A stretch of DNA of 64,000 bases from NCBI RefSeq assembly GCF_014648275.1, contig NZ_BMQU01000004.1:186001-250000 (forward strand), in the 5' to 3' direction. The position numbers and the translations under genes are program-made. The first letter of the stretch is position 1; every line of letters begins with the position of its first letter. The notes under the pieces are model-generated. The model saw nothing but the letters and a program-made list of their open reading frames with translations, made no database searches and was not told the DNA's origin. The DNA comes from Pseudomonas laurentiana. Its GTDB lineage: Bacteria; Pseudomonadota; Gammaproteobacteria; Pseudomonadales; Pseudomonadaceae. This document shows positions 44,366 through 54,282 of the stretch, in pieces.

Positions 44366-45775
44366 TCAATGAGGCAGATAGACGGTCAGGGTCTGGCCCG
44401 GTTTGAGTGCATGTGCAGTGCTTGGATTCCAGCGCTTGAGGTGCTGCATTTCGACATTGAAACGCTTGGCGACCATGTACAGCGAGTCGCCCTTGCGCAC
44501 CTTGTACTGGGTTGCGCGCTGCTTTGCGGCACCCTTGGTGTCGCGCAGTGCGAGGGTTTGGCCAACCTTGACATTGCGACCGGAGAGCTTGTTCCAGCGC
44601 TGCAGATCATTGACGCTGACCCGGTTGGCCTTGGCGATACTGGCCAGGTTGTCACCACGCTTGACCCGGTAATTGCTCGCGGTCCCCGGTGTGCTCGGTT
44701 CCGCTTCGGCCATGGCAGCCTTGAACACCGCCGGTTGAGGCTGCAGGCTGAGCAGCTCTTCCGGTTTCATGTTCGACAGGCTGGCGGTCAGCAACTGCGC
44801 CTTGGCGGTAGGTACCAGCAATTGTTGCGGGCCATCGACCGTCATGCGTTTCTTGAAGGCCGGGTTGAGCTGGTACATCTCGTCTTCGTCGATTTCGGCC
44901 AGTGCCGCCACGCGCGAAAGGTCCAGACGATCCTTGATCTCGATGGCCTCGAAGTAGGGCTCGTTGGCGATCGGGTTGAGGTTCACGCCGTAAGCTTGCG
45001 GCGTCAGTACCACCTGGGACAAGGCCAGTAGCTTGGGCACGTAGTCACGGGTCTCCTTGGGCAGCGGCAGGTTCCAGTAGTCGGTCGGCAGGCCAAGGCG
45101 CTCGTTACGCTCAATGGCGCGGCTCACCGTACCCTCACCGGCGTTGTAGGCCGCCAGTGCCAGCAGCCAGTCACCGTTGAACATGTCGTGCAGGCGTGAC
45201 AGGTAGTCGAGTGCGGCGTTGGTCGACGCGGTAATGTCGCGACGGCCATCGTAGAAGCGTGTCTGGCGCAGGTTGAAGTGGCGCCCGGTCGAGGGAATGA
45301 ACTGCCACAGACCGACGGCATGGGCGCGGGAGTACGCCAATGGGTTGTAGGCGCTCTCGATCGCAGGTAGCAGTGCCAGCTCCAGGGGCATGTCGCGCTC
45401 TTCAAGACGCTCGACGATGTAGTGCATGTAGAGGCTGCCACGGTCGCCGACAGTCTCCAGGTGCGAAGGGTTGCTGGCAAACCACAGGCGCTGCTGCTCG
45501 ATACGAGGGTTGACCCCGATGTCGTCCTGCAACCTGAAGCCTTGACGCATGCGTTCCCAGACATCATCCGGTGCCTGCTGGGCAGGTTTGTCGTGGATGA
45601 AGACCGGTTTCTGCTTGATCCGGGCCTGGTAGTTGTGCGCGCGAACGCTCTCTGAGTCACCCATATGACTGGTGCTCTGGCAGCCCACGAGAGTGGCGGT
45701 CAGAGCCAGCGCGACAGCTTGTGCGACGCGCGTCAGGGTGACGGAATTGAGGGTTCTGCGGCTAGTGGACGACAT
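44366..45775 (-). CDS. mltD: MltD, membrane-bound lytic transglycosylase with LysM repeats
   Basis: A 469-residue envelope enzyme that cleaves the glycan strands of peptidoglycan, releasing anhydromuropeptides during wall turnover. The N terminus has a lipoprotein-type signal (VALALTATLVGCQSTSH, lipobox Cys about 32). The SLT domain (about 110-260) has the catalytic glutamate in LLPAIESAYNP and the conserved SGLWQFIPSTGR-like AVGLWQFIPSTGRHF, ALAAYNAGEG and YVPKLLAL. Two C-terminal LysM domains follow, starting YRVKRGDNLASIAKAN and YKVRKGDSLYMVAKRF. It lies downstream of gloB, 99 bases away, on the same strand. Confidence 0.94.
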   Translation of the reverse strand: MSSTSRRTLNSVTLTRVAQAVALALTATLVGCQSTSHMGDSESVRAHNYQARIKQKPVFIHDKPAQQAPDDVWERMRQGFRLQDDIGVNPRIEQQRLWFASNPSHLETVGDRGSLYMHYIVERLEERDMPLELALLPAIESAYNPLAYSRAHAVGLWQFIPSTGRHFNLRQTRFYDGRRDITASTNAALDYLSRLHDMFNGDWLLALAAYNAGEGTVSRAIERNERLGLPTDYWNLPLPKETRDYVPKLLALSQVVLTPQAYGVNLNPIANEPYFEAIEIKDRLDLSRVAALAEIDEDEMYQLNPAFKKRMTVDGPQQLLVPTAKAQLLTASLSNMKPEELLSLQPQPAVFKAAMAEAEPSTPGTASNYRVKRGDNLASIAKANRVSVNDLQRWNKLSGRNVKVGQTLALRDTKGAAKQRATQYKVRKGDSLYMVAKRFNVEMQHLKRWNPSTAHALKPGQTLTVYLPH

Positions 45776-45874
45776 TGGCTGGAAGAAAGTTCCTGGCGAA
45801 AATGTCGGGCGATTCTAGGAAGCAGTCGGGGGGTGGTCAACCTTTCAGAACTTTTGGTACCCAGCCGCGCTCGC

Positions 45875-46654
45875 TTAGAACGTATCTTTCCAAGCCCTTA
45901 AGCCAGCAAAAACAGTGCTCGGAGAGGTACTTGGGACGCCGTTCCGTTCGTCCGCTTTTTCTTTAACGGATGTTTCACCGGTGCGCAAAAATGGATTGGT
46001 CAGCTTCTCCAGTGCCAAAGTAGAAGGCAACGTGATGCGATTTTGTGCCCGAAGTTGGGTAACGTCGGCGAAGCGTTGGGCAATGTGCGGGTTTTGTGGT
46101 TCCACCGCGCAGGCAAAGCGCAGGTTGCTCAAGGTGTATTCATGGGTGCAGTAGACCAGCGTCTCGGCTGGCAGGGCTGCCAGACGTTGCAGTGACTGGT
46201 GCATTTGCTCGGCGGTACCTTCGAACAGGCGACCGCAGCCTGCGGCGAACAGCGTATCGCCGCTGAACAGTAGCGGTGTTGGCGACTGGCTACTGTAATA
46301 AGCAATATGCCCCAGTGTGTGGCCGGGTACCGCCAACACGTGGAACGTCAGGCCCAGCACCTGAAGCTGGTCGTTGTCGTTCAGGGCCAGGTCACGGGCG
46401 GGGATCCGCTCGGTGGCCGGGCCGCATACCCGTGCGCCAGTGGCCGCCTTGAGCGTTTCGATGCCGCCAACGTGATCGTGGTGGTGGTGGGTGATCAAGA
46501 TGTCGCTCAACTGCCAGCCGGGGTGTTGCTCCAGCCATTTGAGCACGGGGCCGGCATCCCCTGGATCGACGACCGCACAGCGGCGGCTGGCAGTGTCCTG
46601 TAACAGCCAGATGTAATTATCGGAGAAAGCGGGCAGGGCATCGATCTGTATCAT
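45875..46654 (-). CDS. gloB: GloB, hydroxyacylglutathione hydrolase (glyoxalase II)
   Basis: The 259-residue metallo-beta-lactamase-fold enzyme hydrolyses S-lactoylglutathione to lactate and glutathione, completing methylglyoxal detoxification. The metal-binding motif [10 protein letters not shown] is at residues 55-64; further ligands are His in [12 protein letters not shown] and in the CTHEYTLSN block. [17 protein letters not shown] is the family signature. The ATG at 46654 matches the family N terminus [16 protein letters not shown]. The gene is divergent from the methyltransferase gene, as in other Pseudomonas genomes. Confidence 0.95.
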   Translation of the reverse strand: MIQIDALPAFSDNYIWLLQDTASRRCAVVDPGDAGPVLKWLEQHPGWQLSDILITHHHHDHVGGIETLKAATGARVCGPATERIPARDLALNDNDQLQVLGLTFHVLAVPGHTLGHIAYYSSQSPTPLLFSGDTLFAAGCGRLFEGTAEQMHQSLQRLAALPAETLVYCTHEYTLSNLRFACAVEPQNPHIAQRFADVTQLRAQNRITLPSTLALEKLTNPFLRTGETSVKEKADERNGVPSTSPSTVFAGLRAWKDTF

Positions 46655-46736
46655 GGGGCGATTCGCCAAGCGTGGGACATTGGTGCATCTTAGAGGCTAT
46701 GGGGTTCTACGAGAACCCAGTAAGCGGGAGGCTGCT

Positions 46737-47495
46737 ATGACCGACAAAGCGTTCGCTCAGGCTGATCCGGACTGGCTTGAGCTGATTAGCCTGGCACGGG
46801 ACTGGTTCGGTGGGCCGTTGGGCCAATTGCTGCTCAATGAAGAGCAGCGATTGCTGGAGGAAGAGCTGGGGCGCTATTTCGGAGGCTACCTGGTGCATTA
46901 CGGCCCGTGTGCCGAGGCCCCGCCCAATGCGCCGCAAGTGCAGCGCAATGTGCGCCTGGGGGCGCCGTTGCCAGGCGTGGAGATTGTCTGTGAAGAACAG
47001 GCCTGGCCGTTGAGTGAGCATGCCGCTGATGTGGTCGTGCTGCAGCATGGGCTCGATTTCAGCCTGTCGCCGCACGGCCTGCTGCGCGAAGCTGCAAGCA
47101 GCGTGCGCCCCGGCGGGCACTTGTTGATCGTCGGCATCAATCCTTGGAGCACGTGGGGCCTCAGGCACTTTTTTGCCCATGATGCCTTGCGCAAGGCACG
47201 CTGTATTTCGCCCTCGCGCGTCGGTGACTGGCTGAACCTGCTGGGCTTCGCGCTGGAGAAACGCCGCTTCGGGTGCTATCGTCCGCCGCTCGCTTCTGCC
47301 GCCTGGCAACAGCGCCTGGATGGCTGGGAACGTCTGGCTGGCCGATGGCAGGGCGCTGGTGGTGGCGTCTACTTGCTGGTGGCGCGCAAGATGGTGGTTG
47401 GCCTGCGGCCGCTGCGCCAAGCGCGTCGCGAACCCATGGGCAAGTTGCTGCCCCTACCGATGGCCAAGGTCAACCGACGCAATTCCGAACCCTGA
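46737..47495 (+). CDS. Class I SAM-dependent methyltransferase, substrate unknown
   Basis: A 252-residue cytoplasmic protein with a Methyltransf_11-like core. Around residues 85-105 LSEHAADVVVLQHGLDFSLSPHG resembles the post-II region, and SVRPGGHLLIVGINPWSTWG is the typical strand-IV block. The glycine-rich motif I is weak (APLPGVEIVCEEQ), so binding of SAM is inferred from the overall pattern. It contains a basic C-terminal tail (residues 218-252). It is conserved between gloB and rnhA in pseudomonads, and lies 42 bases upstream of rnhA. The start at 46737 has GGGAGGCTGCT upstream. Confidence 0.8.
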   Translation: MTDKAFAQADPDWLELISLARDWFGGPLGQLLLNEEQRLLEEELGRYFGGYLVHYGPCAEAPPNAPQVQRNVRLGAPLPGVEIVCEEQAWPLSEHAADVVVLQHGLDFSLSPHGLLREAASSVRPGGHLLIVGINPWSTWGLRHFFAHDALRKARCISPSRVGDWLNLLGFALEKRRFGCYRPPLASAAWQQRLDGWERLAGRWQGAGGGVYLLVARKMVVGLRPLRQARREPMGKLLPLPMAKVNRRNSEP

Positions 47496-47537
47496 GCTTG
47501 CAGGCTCAGGGGCAACTATTGATGAAAAAGGCTGTAC

Positions 47538-47984
47538 ATGACCGAAAGCGTCGAGATCTACACCGATGGTGCCTGCAAGGGTAACCCTGGCCCCGGTGGC
47601 TGGGGCGCACTGCTGATCTGCAAGGGCGTGGAAAAGGAGTTGTGGGGCGGTGAACGCGAAACGACCAACAACCGCATGGAGTTGATGGCGGCCATCCGCG
47701 CGTTGGAAGCCCTCAAGCGCAGTTGTGAAGTGTTGCTGGTCACTGACTCGGAATATGTCATGAAGGGCATTAACGAGTGGATGGTCAACTGGAAGAAGCG
47801 CGGTTGGAAAACCGCTGCCAAGCAACCAGTCAAGAATGCTGACCTGTGGCAGCAGCTGGACGAGCAGGTCGGTCGGCATCAGGTGACCTGGAAGTGGGTA
47901 CGCGGCCATACCGGCCATGACGGCAACGAGCGGGCTGACCAGTTGGCCAACCGCGGTGTTGATGAAGTGCGCGGTCTGCGCTGA
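47538..47984 (+). CDS. rnhA: RNase HI
   Basis: A 148-residue endonuclease that removes RNA from RNA-DNA hybrids such as Okazaki primers and R-loops. All catalytic residues are present at standard numbers: Asp10, Glu48, Asp70 and Asp134, with His124. [15 protein letters not shown] at the start and [13 protein letters not shown] near the end are diagnostic. It is followed, 138 bases on and in the same direction, by dnaQ. Confidence 0.97.
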   Translation: MTESVEIYTDGACKGNPGPGGWGALLICKGVEKELWGGERETTNNRMELMAAIRALEALKRSCEVLLVTDSEYVMKGINEWMVNWKKRGWKTAAKQPVKNADLWQQLDEQVGRHQVTWKWVRGHTGHDGNERADQLANRGVDEVRGLR

Positions 47985-48122
47985 GCGCAAATCGGTCCGG
48001 CAAATGCCAGGGAGCTGAGGTAGAATTCCCGGCTTTCCCTATTCAGTAGCTCATCGCTGCGGCCAGGCCGGCTCAGCGACGGGGTATGGTTTTCAAGATG
48101 TACGCGGCAGGAGATCACCGGC

Positions 48123-48872
48123 GTGGAGATGCATAACAACAGGTCGGTAGTGCTGGATACCGAAACCACCGGTATGCCGGTTACCGACGGCCATCGGATC
48201 ATTGAGATCGGTTGTGTCGAGGTGATTGGCCGGCGTCTGACGGGCCGCAACTTCCACGTCTACCTGCAACCGGATCGTGAGAGTGACGAGGGCGCGATTG
48301 GCGTTCACGGCATCACGGATGCGTTCCTGATTGGCAAGCCGCGCTTTGCCGAAGTCGCCGATGAATTCTATGAATACATCAAGGGTGCACGGCTGATCAT
48401 CCATAACGCGGCGTTCGACGTTGGCTTCATCAACAACGAATTTGCCTTGGCCGGTTACGCTGACCGCACCGATATCACCCAATATTGCGATGTGCTCGAC
48501 ACCCTGATGATGGCGCGGGAACGCCATCCGGGGCAGCGCAACAGCCTTGATGCCTTGTGCAAACGCTACGGTATCGACAACTCCGGTCGCGACCTGCACG
48601 GCGCTTTGCTCGACTCCGAGTTGCTGGCGGATGTCTACCTGGCCATGACCGGTGGGCAGACCAGCCTCTCGTTGGCTGCCGACGGCGCTGAAGACAGCAA
48701 TGGCAACAGTATTCAAGGCAGTGAAATTCGTCGGTTGGCGGCTGATCGTCAGCCTGGGCGGATCATTCGCGCCAACGCCAGCGAGCTTGAAGCCCATGTG
48801 GCCCGCCTTGAAGCGATCGCCAAGTCTGCGGGTGGCCCGTCGGTATGGCAGCAAATGAACGACGCGAACTGA
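48123..48872 (+). CDS. dnaQ: DnaQ, DNA polymerase III epsilon proofreading subunit
   Basis: A 249-residue 3'-5' exonuclease that proofreads for the replicative polymerase. Exo I is VVLDTETTG near residue 10, Exo II is LIIHNAAFDVGFINNEF near 95, and Exo III is LHGALLDSELLADVYLAM. After the exonuclease domain (about 185) comes a linker and a helical region that binds the polymerase alpha subunit. The start is GTG with AGGAG nine bases upstream; an ATG two codons later would be too near for its own site. It ends upstream of a small hairpin and ldcA. Confidence 0.95.
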   Translation: MEMHNNRSVVLDTETTGMPVTDGHRIIEIGCVEVIGRRLTGRNFHVYLQPDRESDEGAIGVHGITDAFLIGKPRFAEVADEFYEYIKGARLIIHNAAFDVGFINNEFALAGYADRTDITQYCDVLDTLMMARERHPGQRNSLDALCKRYGIDNSGRDLHGALLDSELLADVYLAMTGGQTSLSLAADGAEDSNGNSIQGSEIRRLAADRQPGRIIRANASELEAHVARLEAIAKSAGGPSVWQQMNDAN

Positions 48873-48919
48873 AGTCGTTCCTGCACGCTGGCGGCAACCT
48901 TCTAACCTGTGAAGTGAAA

Positions 48920-48934
48920 GGCCCTTCGGGCCTG
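48920..48934 (+). terminator. Small hairpin after dnaQ
   Basis: AGGCCC and GGGCCT flank a TTC loop, 47 bases past the dnaQ stop and 23 bases before ldcA. The short stem and lack of a T-run make termination only partial at best. Confidence 0.4.
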
Positions 48935-48957
48935 CCGTTTCCAGGGTGGGGTGGCGC

Positions 48958-51219
48958 ATGTACAAGGACCTCAAGTTTCCCGTTCTGATTGTTCACCGTG
49001 ATATCAAGGCTGATACGGTTGCTGGTGAGCGCGTCCGCGCCATTGCCCAGGAGCTGACGCAGGACGGCTTTGCGATTCTATCGGCAGTGGATTACGCCGA
49101 AGGGCGTCTGGTGGCGTCCACCCATCATGGCCTGGCGTGCATGCTGATTGCGGCAGAAGGTGCGGGCGAGAATACCCACCTGTTGCAGAACATGGTCGAG
49201 CTCATCCGTCTGGCGCGGCTGCGTGCGCCCCACCTGCCGATCTTTGCCTTGGGCGAGCAAGTGACGCTGGAGAATGCACCGGCAGAGGCCATGAGCGAGC
49301 TTAACCAGCTACGCGGCATCCTCTACCTGTTTGAAGACACGGTGCCTTTTTTGGCCCGGCAAGTGGCACGTGCGGCGCACAATTACCTGGACGGGCTGTT
49401 GCCGCCGTTCTTCAAGGCACTGGTGCAGCACACGGCGCAGTCCAACTACTCCTGGCACACGCCGGGGCACGGTGGCGGCGTGGCGTATCGCAAGAGCCCG
49501 GTGGGGCAGGCGTTTCACCAGTTCTTCGGTGAAAACACGTTGCGTTCGGATCTCTCGGTATCAGTGCCCGAACTTGGCTCGCTGCTCGATCACACGGGGC
49601 CACTGGCTGCGGCCGAAGCGCGTGCGGCACGAAACTTTGGTGCCGACCATACCTTCTTTGTCATCAACGGTACGTCCACGGCCAACAAGATCGTCTGGCA
49701 TGCGATGGTCGCTCGCGATGATCTGGTGCTGGTGGACCGCAACTGTCACAAGTCGGTGTTGCACGCGATTATCATGACCGGTGCAATCCCTTTGTACCTC
49801 TGCCCCGAGCGCAACGAACTGGGCATCATCGGGCCGATCCCGCTGAGTGAATTCAGCCGCGAGTCGATTCAGGCCAAGATCGAGGCCAACCCGCTGGCAC
49901 AGGGTCGCGAGCCGAAGGTCAGGATGGCCGTGGTGACCAACTCTACCTATGACGGCCTGTGCTACAACGCTGAGTTGATCAAACAGATGCTCGGCAACAG
50001 TGTCGAGGTGCTGCACTTTGACGAAGCCTGGTACGCCTATGCGGCTTTTCACGAGTTTTTTGCCGGGCGCTTCGCGATGGGGACGTCACGCAGTGCGGAC
50101 AGCCCGCTGGTCTTCAGCACCCACTCTACCCACAAGCTGCTGGCGGCATTCAGCCAGTCTTCGATGATTCATGTGCAGGACGGCGGGGCGCGGCAATTGG
50201 ACCGTGATCGTTTCAACGAAGCCTTCATGATGCATATTTCCACATCGCCGCAGTACAGCATCCTGGCGTCGCTCGATGTGGCGTCGGCGATGATGGAAGG
50301 TCCGGCCGGGCGTTCGCTGTTGCAGGAAATGTTCGACGAGGCGCTCAGCTTTCGGCGGGCTTTGGCCAACCTGCGCGCGCACATCGCCGCCGACGACTGG
50401 TGGTTCAGTATCTGGCAGCCACCCCAGGTCGAAGGTGCACAGACGGTAGCCACTGCCGACTGGCTGCTGCAGCCTCAGGCAGCCTGGCATGGGTTTGGCG
50501 AGGTGGCGGATGATTACGTGCTGCTCGATCCGATCAAGGTTACGTTGGTCATGCCGGGGCTGACCGCGGACGGTACGCTGGGCGAGCACGGGATTCCGGC
50601 GGCCGTGGTCAGCAAGTTTCTCTGGGAGCGGGGGCTGGTGGTGGAAAAGACCGGGCTCTACTCGTTCCTGGTGCTGTTTTCCATGGGTATTACCAAGGGC
50701 AAGTGGAGCACCTTGCTGACCGAGTTGCTGGAGTTCAAACGCAACTACGACGCCAACACGGACCTGCTCGAAAGCCTGCCATGCGTTGCCAGCCTGGACC
50801 CGCTGCGCTACCAGCGGTTGGGCCTGCGTGACCTGTGTGACCAACTGCACGACTGTTACCGCAGCAACGCTACGGCCAAGCAGCTCAAGCGCTTGTACAC
50901 CCGTTTGCCGGAGGTGGTCATGAAACCGGCTGACGCTTACGACAAACTGATCAGGGGGGAAGTGGAGGCGGTGCCCATCGATCAACTGATCGGGCGCATT
51001 GCTGCCGTTATGCTGGTGCCGTATCCGCCGGGCATACCCTTGATCATGCCGGGTGAACGTTTCACTGAGGCGACACGTTCGATCATTGACTACCTGGCCT
51101 TTGCACGAGCCTTCGACACCGGCTTTCCCGGCTTTGTCGCTGATGTGCATGGGCTACAGCATGAAGACACCGCCCAAGGGCGGGTCTATACCGTCGACTG
51201 CATCACGCCTTCAACTTGA
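48958..51219 (+). CDS. ldcA: LdcA, pyridoxal-phosphate lysine/arginine decarboxylase
   Basis: A 753-residue class I basic-amino-acid decarboxylase. It closely matches Pseudomonas LdcA, which converts lysine to cadaverine. The N-terminal wing domain covers about 1-140. The PLP domain carries SNYSWHTPGHGGG near 165, Asp355 in HFDEAWYAY and the Schiff-base lysine Lys393 in STHSTHK. GLYSFLVLFSMGITKGKWSTL lies in the C-terminal part. The ATG at 48958 matches the family start MYKDLKFPVLIVHRD. Arginine or ornithine activity is less likely given overall similarity. No antiporter gene is adjacent, so a catabolic rather than acid-resistance role fits. Confidence 0.93.
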   Translation: MYKDLKFPVLIVHRDIKADTVAGERVRAIAQELTQDGFAILSAVDYAEGRLVASTHHGLACMLIAAEGAGENTHLLQNMVELIRLARLRAPHLPIFALGEQVTLENAPAEAMSELNQLRGILYLFEDTVPFLARQVARAAHNYLDGLLPPFFKALVQHTAQSNYSWHTPGHGGGVAYRKSPVGQAFHQFFGENTLRSDLSVSVPELGSLLDHTGPLAAAEARAARNFGADHTFFVINGTSTANKIVWHAMVARDDLVLVDRNCHKSVLHAIIMTGAIPLYLCPERNELGIIGPIPLSEFSRESIQAKIEANPLAQGREPKVRMAVVTNSTYDGLCYNAELIKQMLGNSVEVLHFDEAWYAYAAFHEFFAGRFAMGTSRSADSPLVFSTHSTHKLLAAFSQSSMIHVQDGGARQLDRDRFNEAFMMHISTSPQYSILASLDVASAMMEGPAGRSLLQEMFDEALSFRRALANLRAHIAADDWWFSIWQPPQVEGAQTVATADWLLQPQAAWHGFGEVADDYVLLDPIKVTLVMPGLTADGTLGEHGIPAAVVSKFLWERGLVVEKTGLYSFLVLFSMGITKGKWSTLLTELLEFKRNYDANTDLLESLPCVASLDPLRYQRLGLRDLCDQLHDCYRSNATAKQLKRLYTRLPEVVMKPADAYDKLIRGEVEAVPIDQLIGRIAAVMLVPYPPGIPLIMPGERFTEATRSIIDYLAFARAFDTGFPGFVADVHGLQHEDTAQGRVYTVDCITPST

Positions 51220-51225
51220 GTGGTT

Positions 51226-51444
51226 TCAGGGGATACGGATGATCTCTACACCGCTCTGCACCAGTTCAAAACGGTCTTCGCCCAGGTGGTTGACCCGATC
51301 ACCGATAGCCAGTCGGTACGTGGTGACGGGGAGCGAGGCGGCAGTTCCATCGGCCTGCAGGGTAGATTCCTGGAACTCATGCACAGGGTAGATACGTCCT
51401 TCAGCATCCCGTGCATGAAATTGTCCGACCAGTACTGCTGTCAT
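51226..51444 (-). CDS. Small conserved hypothetical protein
   Basis: A 72-residue acidic protein without signal peptide or membrane segment, composed mostly of predicted beta strands (MTAVLVGQFHARDAEGRIYP, then VTTYRLAIGDRVNHLGEDRF). It converges on ldcA with six bases between their ends. Its codon use is like the neighbours and the 150-base region before its start is intergenic, which supports a real gene. I recall similar short proteins in other pseudomonads, without known function. Confidence 0.55.
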   Translation of the reverse strand: MTAVLVGQFHARDAEGRIYPVHEFQESTLQADGTAASLPVTTYRLAIGDRVNHLGEDRFELVQSGVEIIRIP

Positions 51445-51591
51445 TTAGCGTGCGACCTCTGAAGTAAAAATGCGCTGTCAGGCATAGACCGCTCTAATTG
51501 CCGGTAGTTTTGCCAGTGTAGAAAAAAACTGGGCAGATGCATTGTTCGTCTATACCTAAAAGTTCCCAGGGTTGTCAGGTTGGAGAACGCT

Positions 51592-52146
51592 ATGAGTCGG
51601 GTTTATTCAGTTGCGGTGCTGGTGGGGAGCCTGCGCAAGGAGTCCTTGAATCGCAAGGTTGCTCGCGCGCTTTGTGAGTTGGCGCCGTCCAGTCTCAAAT
51701 TGAGCATTGTGGAAATCGGTGAACTGGCACTGTACAACGAAGACATCGATGGCTCACCCCCTGCGGCCTATGCAGCCTTTCGTGAGCAGATTCGCAACAG
51801 TGATGCGGTGCTGTTTGTGACGCCTGAGTACAACCGCTCGGTCCCCGGTGTGCTGAAAAATGCCATAGACGTCGGCTCGCGGCCCTATGGCCAAAGTGCC
51901 TGGAGTGGTAAACCGGGGGCGGTTATCAGTGTGTCACCGGGTGCGGTGGGAGGCTTTGGTGCCAACCATCATTTGCGCCAGTCCCTGGTGTTCCTCGACG
52001 TACCCTGCATGCAGCAGCCTGAGGCGTATATGGGTGGGGCGGCGAGCCTGTTCGATGAGCATGGCAGGCTTTCGGAGAAAACCCGGCCGTTCCTGCAAGG
52101 GTTCATTGACAGCTATGCGAAATGGGTCGCGCTGCATCAGCGTTGA
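51592..52146 (+). CDS. NAD(P)H-dependent FMN/quinone reductase (ChrR-like)
   Basis: A 184-residue flavodoxin-fold reductase of the ChrR/YieF/azoreductase group that reduces quinones, chromate or flavins. The FMN phosphate loop is VLVGSLRKESLNRKVARAL at residues 9-27. The second FMN-binding loop is VTPEYNRSVPGVLKNAIDVGSRP, with the family's PEYNRSxPGxLKNAIDW-like motif. GAVISVSPGAVGGFGANHHLR contains the third contact. The start has a GGAGAACGC ribosome site. It is a single gene in its neighbourhood; protection against redox stress is a family-based guess. Confidence 0.87.
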   Translation: MSRVYSVAVLVGSLRKESLNRKVARALCELAPSSLKLSIVEIGELALYNEDIDGSPPAAYAAFREQIRNSDAVLFVTPEYNRSVPGVLKNAIDVGSRPYGQSAWSGKPGAVISVSPGAVGGFGANHHLRQSLVFLDVPCMQQPEAYMGGAASLFDEHGRLSEKTRPFLQGFIDSYAKWVALHQR

Positions 52147-52184
52147 GGTGAGGCCGGCTCCTTCTGGGAGCCGGCCTTGAGCGT

Positions 52185-53012
52185 TTAAACCGCTTGCGGC
52201 ATTTCACCCCGGGCCAGACGCTGATTGATGTCGGCGATCACTTCGGGAAGCTCGTTGATGGTGTCGATCAGGTAGTGTGGGCGCGAACCTTCGAACAACC
52301 CATGGATACGCTTGCGCTCAGCTTCCAGTGTGTTCGTGTCGAGGGCGCGGTAGCCTTCGTAGGTCAGGCCCAGGGCATTGCCGGAGCAGACCAGGGCGAC
52401 GGTCCACATGCCGGCGCGGCGACCTTCGAGGATGCCTGGCACGGTGTCATCGACCTTGACGCAGGCCGCAACGTCGTCGATGCCCAGGGCAATGACGTTG
52501 GCCAATGCTTGCGCCGGCCAAGGGCGGCCATTGGGGGTTTCGTCGGTGGCCACTACGTGGTCGGCAACATAGCCGTTCTGTGCTGCCAGTTCGACCACCT
52601 TGTCCATCACCACTTTCGGGTAGCCCGAGCACGAGCCGATCTTCAGTCCGTTCTGGCGAAGTCCGGTAAGCGTGTCCAGTGCGCCAGGAATCAGCGCTGA
52701 GTGCACGGCGATCTTTTCGATTTGCAACGGCATGAAACGCTCATAAATCGCCGTCACGTCATCATCGGTCGGGGTGCGCCCGAACACCTTGCGGTAGCGC
52801 TCGGCAATCTGCGGCTGGTCGCAAAGGGTGCGGATATGGTCCCACTTGCCCATACCCATCGGGCCGCGAGCTTCCTCGATAGAGACCTCGACGTCGAACT
52901 CGGCGAAGGCCTCGACGAAGATCTGCGTGGGTGCAAAGGAGCCGAAGTCGACCACGGTGCCGGCCCAGTCCAGGATCGCGGCTTGCAGTTGCGTTGGGTT
53001 TTTGTAGTTCAT
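52185..53012 (-). CDS. phnX: PhnX, phosphonoacetaldehyde hydrolase
   Basis: A 275-residue HAD-superfamily enzyme that splits phosphonoacetaldehyde to acetaldehyde and phosphate. The nucleophile is Asp15 in [13 protein letters not shown]. The Schiff-base lysine of the cap domain is Lys56 in [12 protein letters not shown], which is specific to phosphonatases. [13 protein letters not shown] and [19 protein letters not shown] carry the later HAD motifs. It lies 48 bases downstream of phnW and together they degrade 2-aminoethylphosphonate as phosphorus, carbon and nitrogen source. Confidence 0.95.
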   Translation of the reverse strand: MNYKNPTQLQAAILDWAGTVVDFGSFAPTQIFVEAFAEFDVEVSIEEARGPMGMGKWDHIRTLCDQPQIAERYRKVFGRTPTDDDVTAIYERFMPLQIEKIAVHSALIPGALDTLTGLRQNGLKIGSCSGYPKVVMDKVVELAAQNGYVADHVVATDETPNGRPWPAQALANVIALGIDDVAACVKVDDTVPGILEGRRAGMWTVALVCSGNALGLTYEGYRALDTNTLEAERKRIHGLFEGSRPHYLIDTINELPEVIADINQRLARGEMPQAV

Positions 53013-53060
53013 GGGTGAATTCCTCGATCGGTCATGCCATTGGGCGTGTTGAAAACGGCT

Positions 53061-54170
53061 TCAGATGTCCAGCACTTCCATTTCGCGCAGTACGTCAGCG
53101 ATGGCATTGACGGCGGCGCTCATGCCATCCGGACCAACACAGCCGATGCAACCGACGCGGAAGGTTTCCACTTGGGTGAGCTTGCCCGGGTAGAGGATGA
53201 AACCCTTGGCCTTGACCCGCTCGTAGAAGTCTTTGAAGGCGTAGCGTGCATCACGAGGGGCGTGGAATGTGACGATGATCGGCGCCTGGATTTCGGCCGG
53301 CAGGAAGCTGCGCAGGCCAATGGCGGCCATGCCGTCGAGCAGGGTTTTGCAGTTGTTGGCGTAGCGCTGATGACGCGCGGGCAGGCCACCTTCCTCGTTG
53401 TATTGCAGCAGGGCTTCGTGCAGCGCCGCGACCACGTGGGTGGGCGGAGTGAAGCGCCATTGGCCGGTCTTGGCCATGTAGCTGTGTTGATCATGCAGGT
53501 CCATTGCCAGGGAGTGCGAGTTGCCTTCGGCAGCGGCCAGCGATGCCTGGTTGGCGAAGACGAAGCCCATGCCTGGCACACCTTCCAGGCACTTGCCGGA
53601 GGCGGCGATCAAGGCATCGAAGGGCACTTCGCTGGCGTCGATCGGCAGGGCTCCGAACGAGCTCATGGCATCGATGATCAGGCGCTTGCCGTGGTTGGCG
53701 ACGACCCGGGCGATGTCGGGCAGCGGGTTGAGAATGCCGGTACTGGTTTCACAGTGAATCAGTGCCACGTGGGTGATGCTGGCGTCGGCTTGCAGCAGGC
53801 GGTCGACATCGGCGGCAGTGGTTGGTTCGTCCTCTGCGGTCTCGAACGTGCGGTAGGCACGCCCCAGTACTTTGCAGATTTTTGCCAGGCGCTGGCCGTA
53901 GGCGCCGTTGATCAGCACCAGTACGTTGCCGTCACGCGGTACCAGGGTGCCGATGGCCGCTTCCACGGCGAAGGTGCCACTGCCTTGCAGAGGGACACAA
54001 TGGTGCGTTTCTGCGCCGTTGATGATGGCCAGCAGTTGCTGGCACAGGCTGGCGGTCAGTTGGTTGAAGTCACGGTCCCACGAGCCCCAGTCCACCAGCA
54101 TGGCTTGCCGGGTACGGGCCGAAGTGGTCAAGGGGCCTGGGGTCAGCAGAATCGGAGCGGCAGTACTCAT
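53061..54170 (-). CDS. phnW: PhnW, 2-aminoethylphosphonate-pyruvate transaminase
   Basis: A 369-residue PLP-dependent aminotransferase that turns 2-aminoethylphosphonate and pyruvate into phosphonoacetaldehyde and alanine. The N terminus [19 protein letters not shown] and [20 protein letters not shown] near residues 60-80 are characteristic. PLP contacts are [13 protein letters not shown] (Asp about 168), and the Schiff-base lysine is in [15 protein letters not shown]. The ATG at 54170 lies after a short non-family stretch, at the conserved N terminus [13 protein letters not shown]. It is divergent from the LysR gene at 54283. Confidence 0.95.
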   Translation of the reverse strand: MSTAAPILLTPGPLTTSARTRQAMLVDWGSWDRDFNQLTASLCQQLLAIINGAETHHCVPLQGSGTFAVEAAIGTLVPRDGNVLVLINGAYGQRLAKICKVLGRAYRTFETAEDEPTTAADVDRLLQADASITHVALIHCETSTGILNPLPDIARVVANHGKRLIIDAMSSFGALPIDASEVPFDALIAASGKCLEGVPGMGFVFANQASLAAAEGNSHSLAMDLHDQHSYMAKTGQWRFTPPTHVVAALHEALLQYNEEGGLPARHQRYANNCKTLLDGMAAIGLRSFLPAEIQAPIIVTFHAPRDARYAFKDFYERVKAKGFILYPGKLTQVETFRVGCIGCVGPDGMSAAVNAIADVLREMEVLDI

Positions 54171-54282
54171 GGTGGTGGTCCTCACAAACTGTGGGCTGAA
54201 GGTACGGGGCTTAAGTTGCAATTCCGTGCGCCATCAATCAAATTGTTTGTTGTTATGCCAACTATAAGTAGGGCCGATACTG

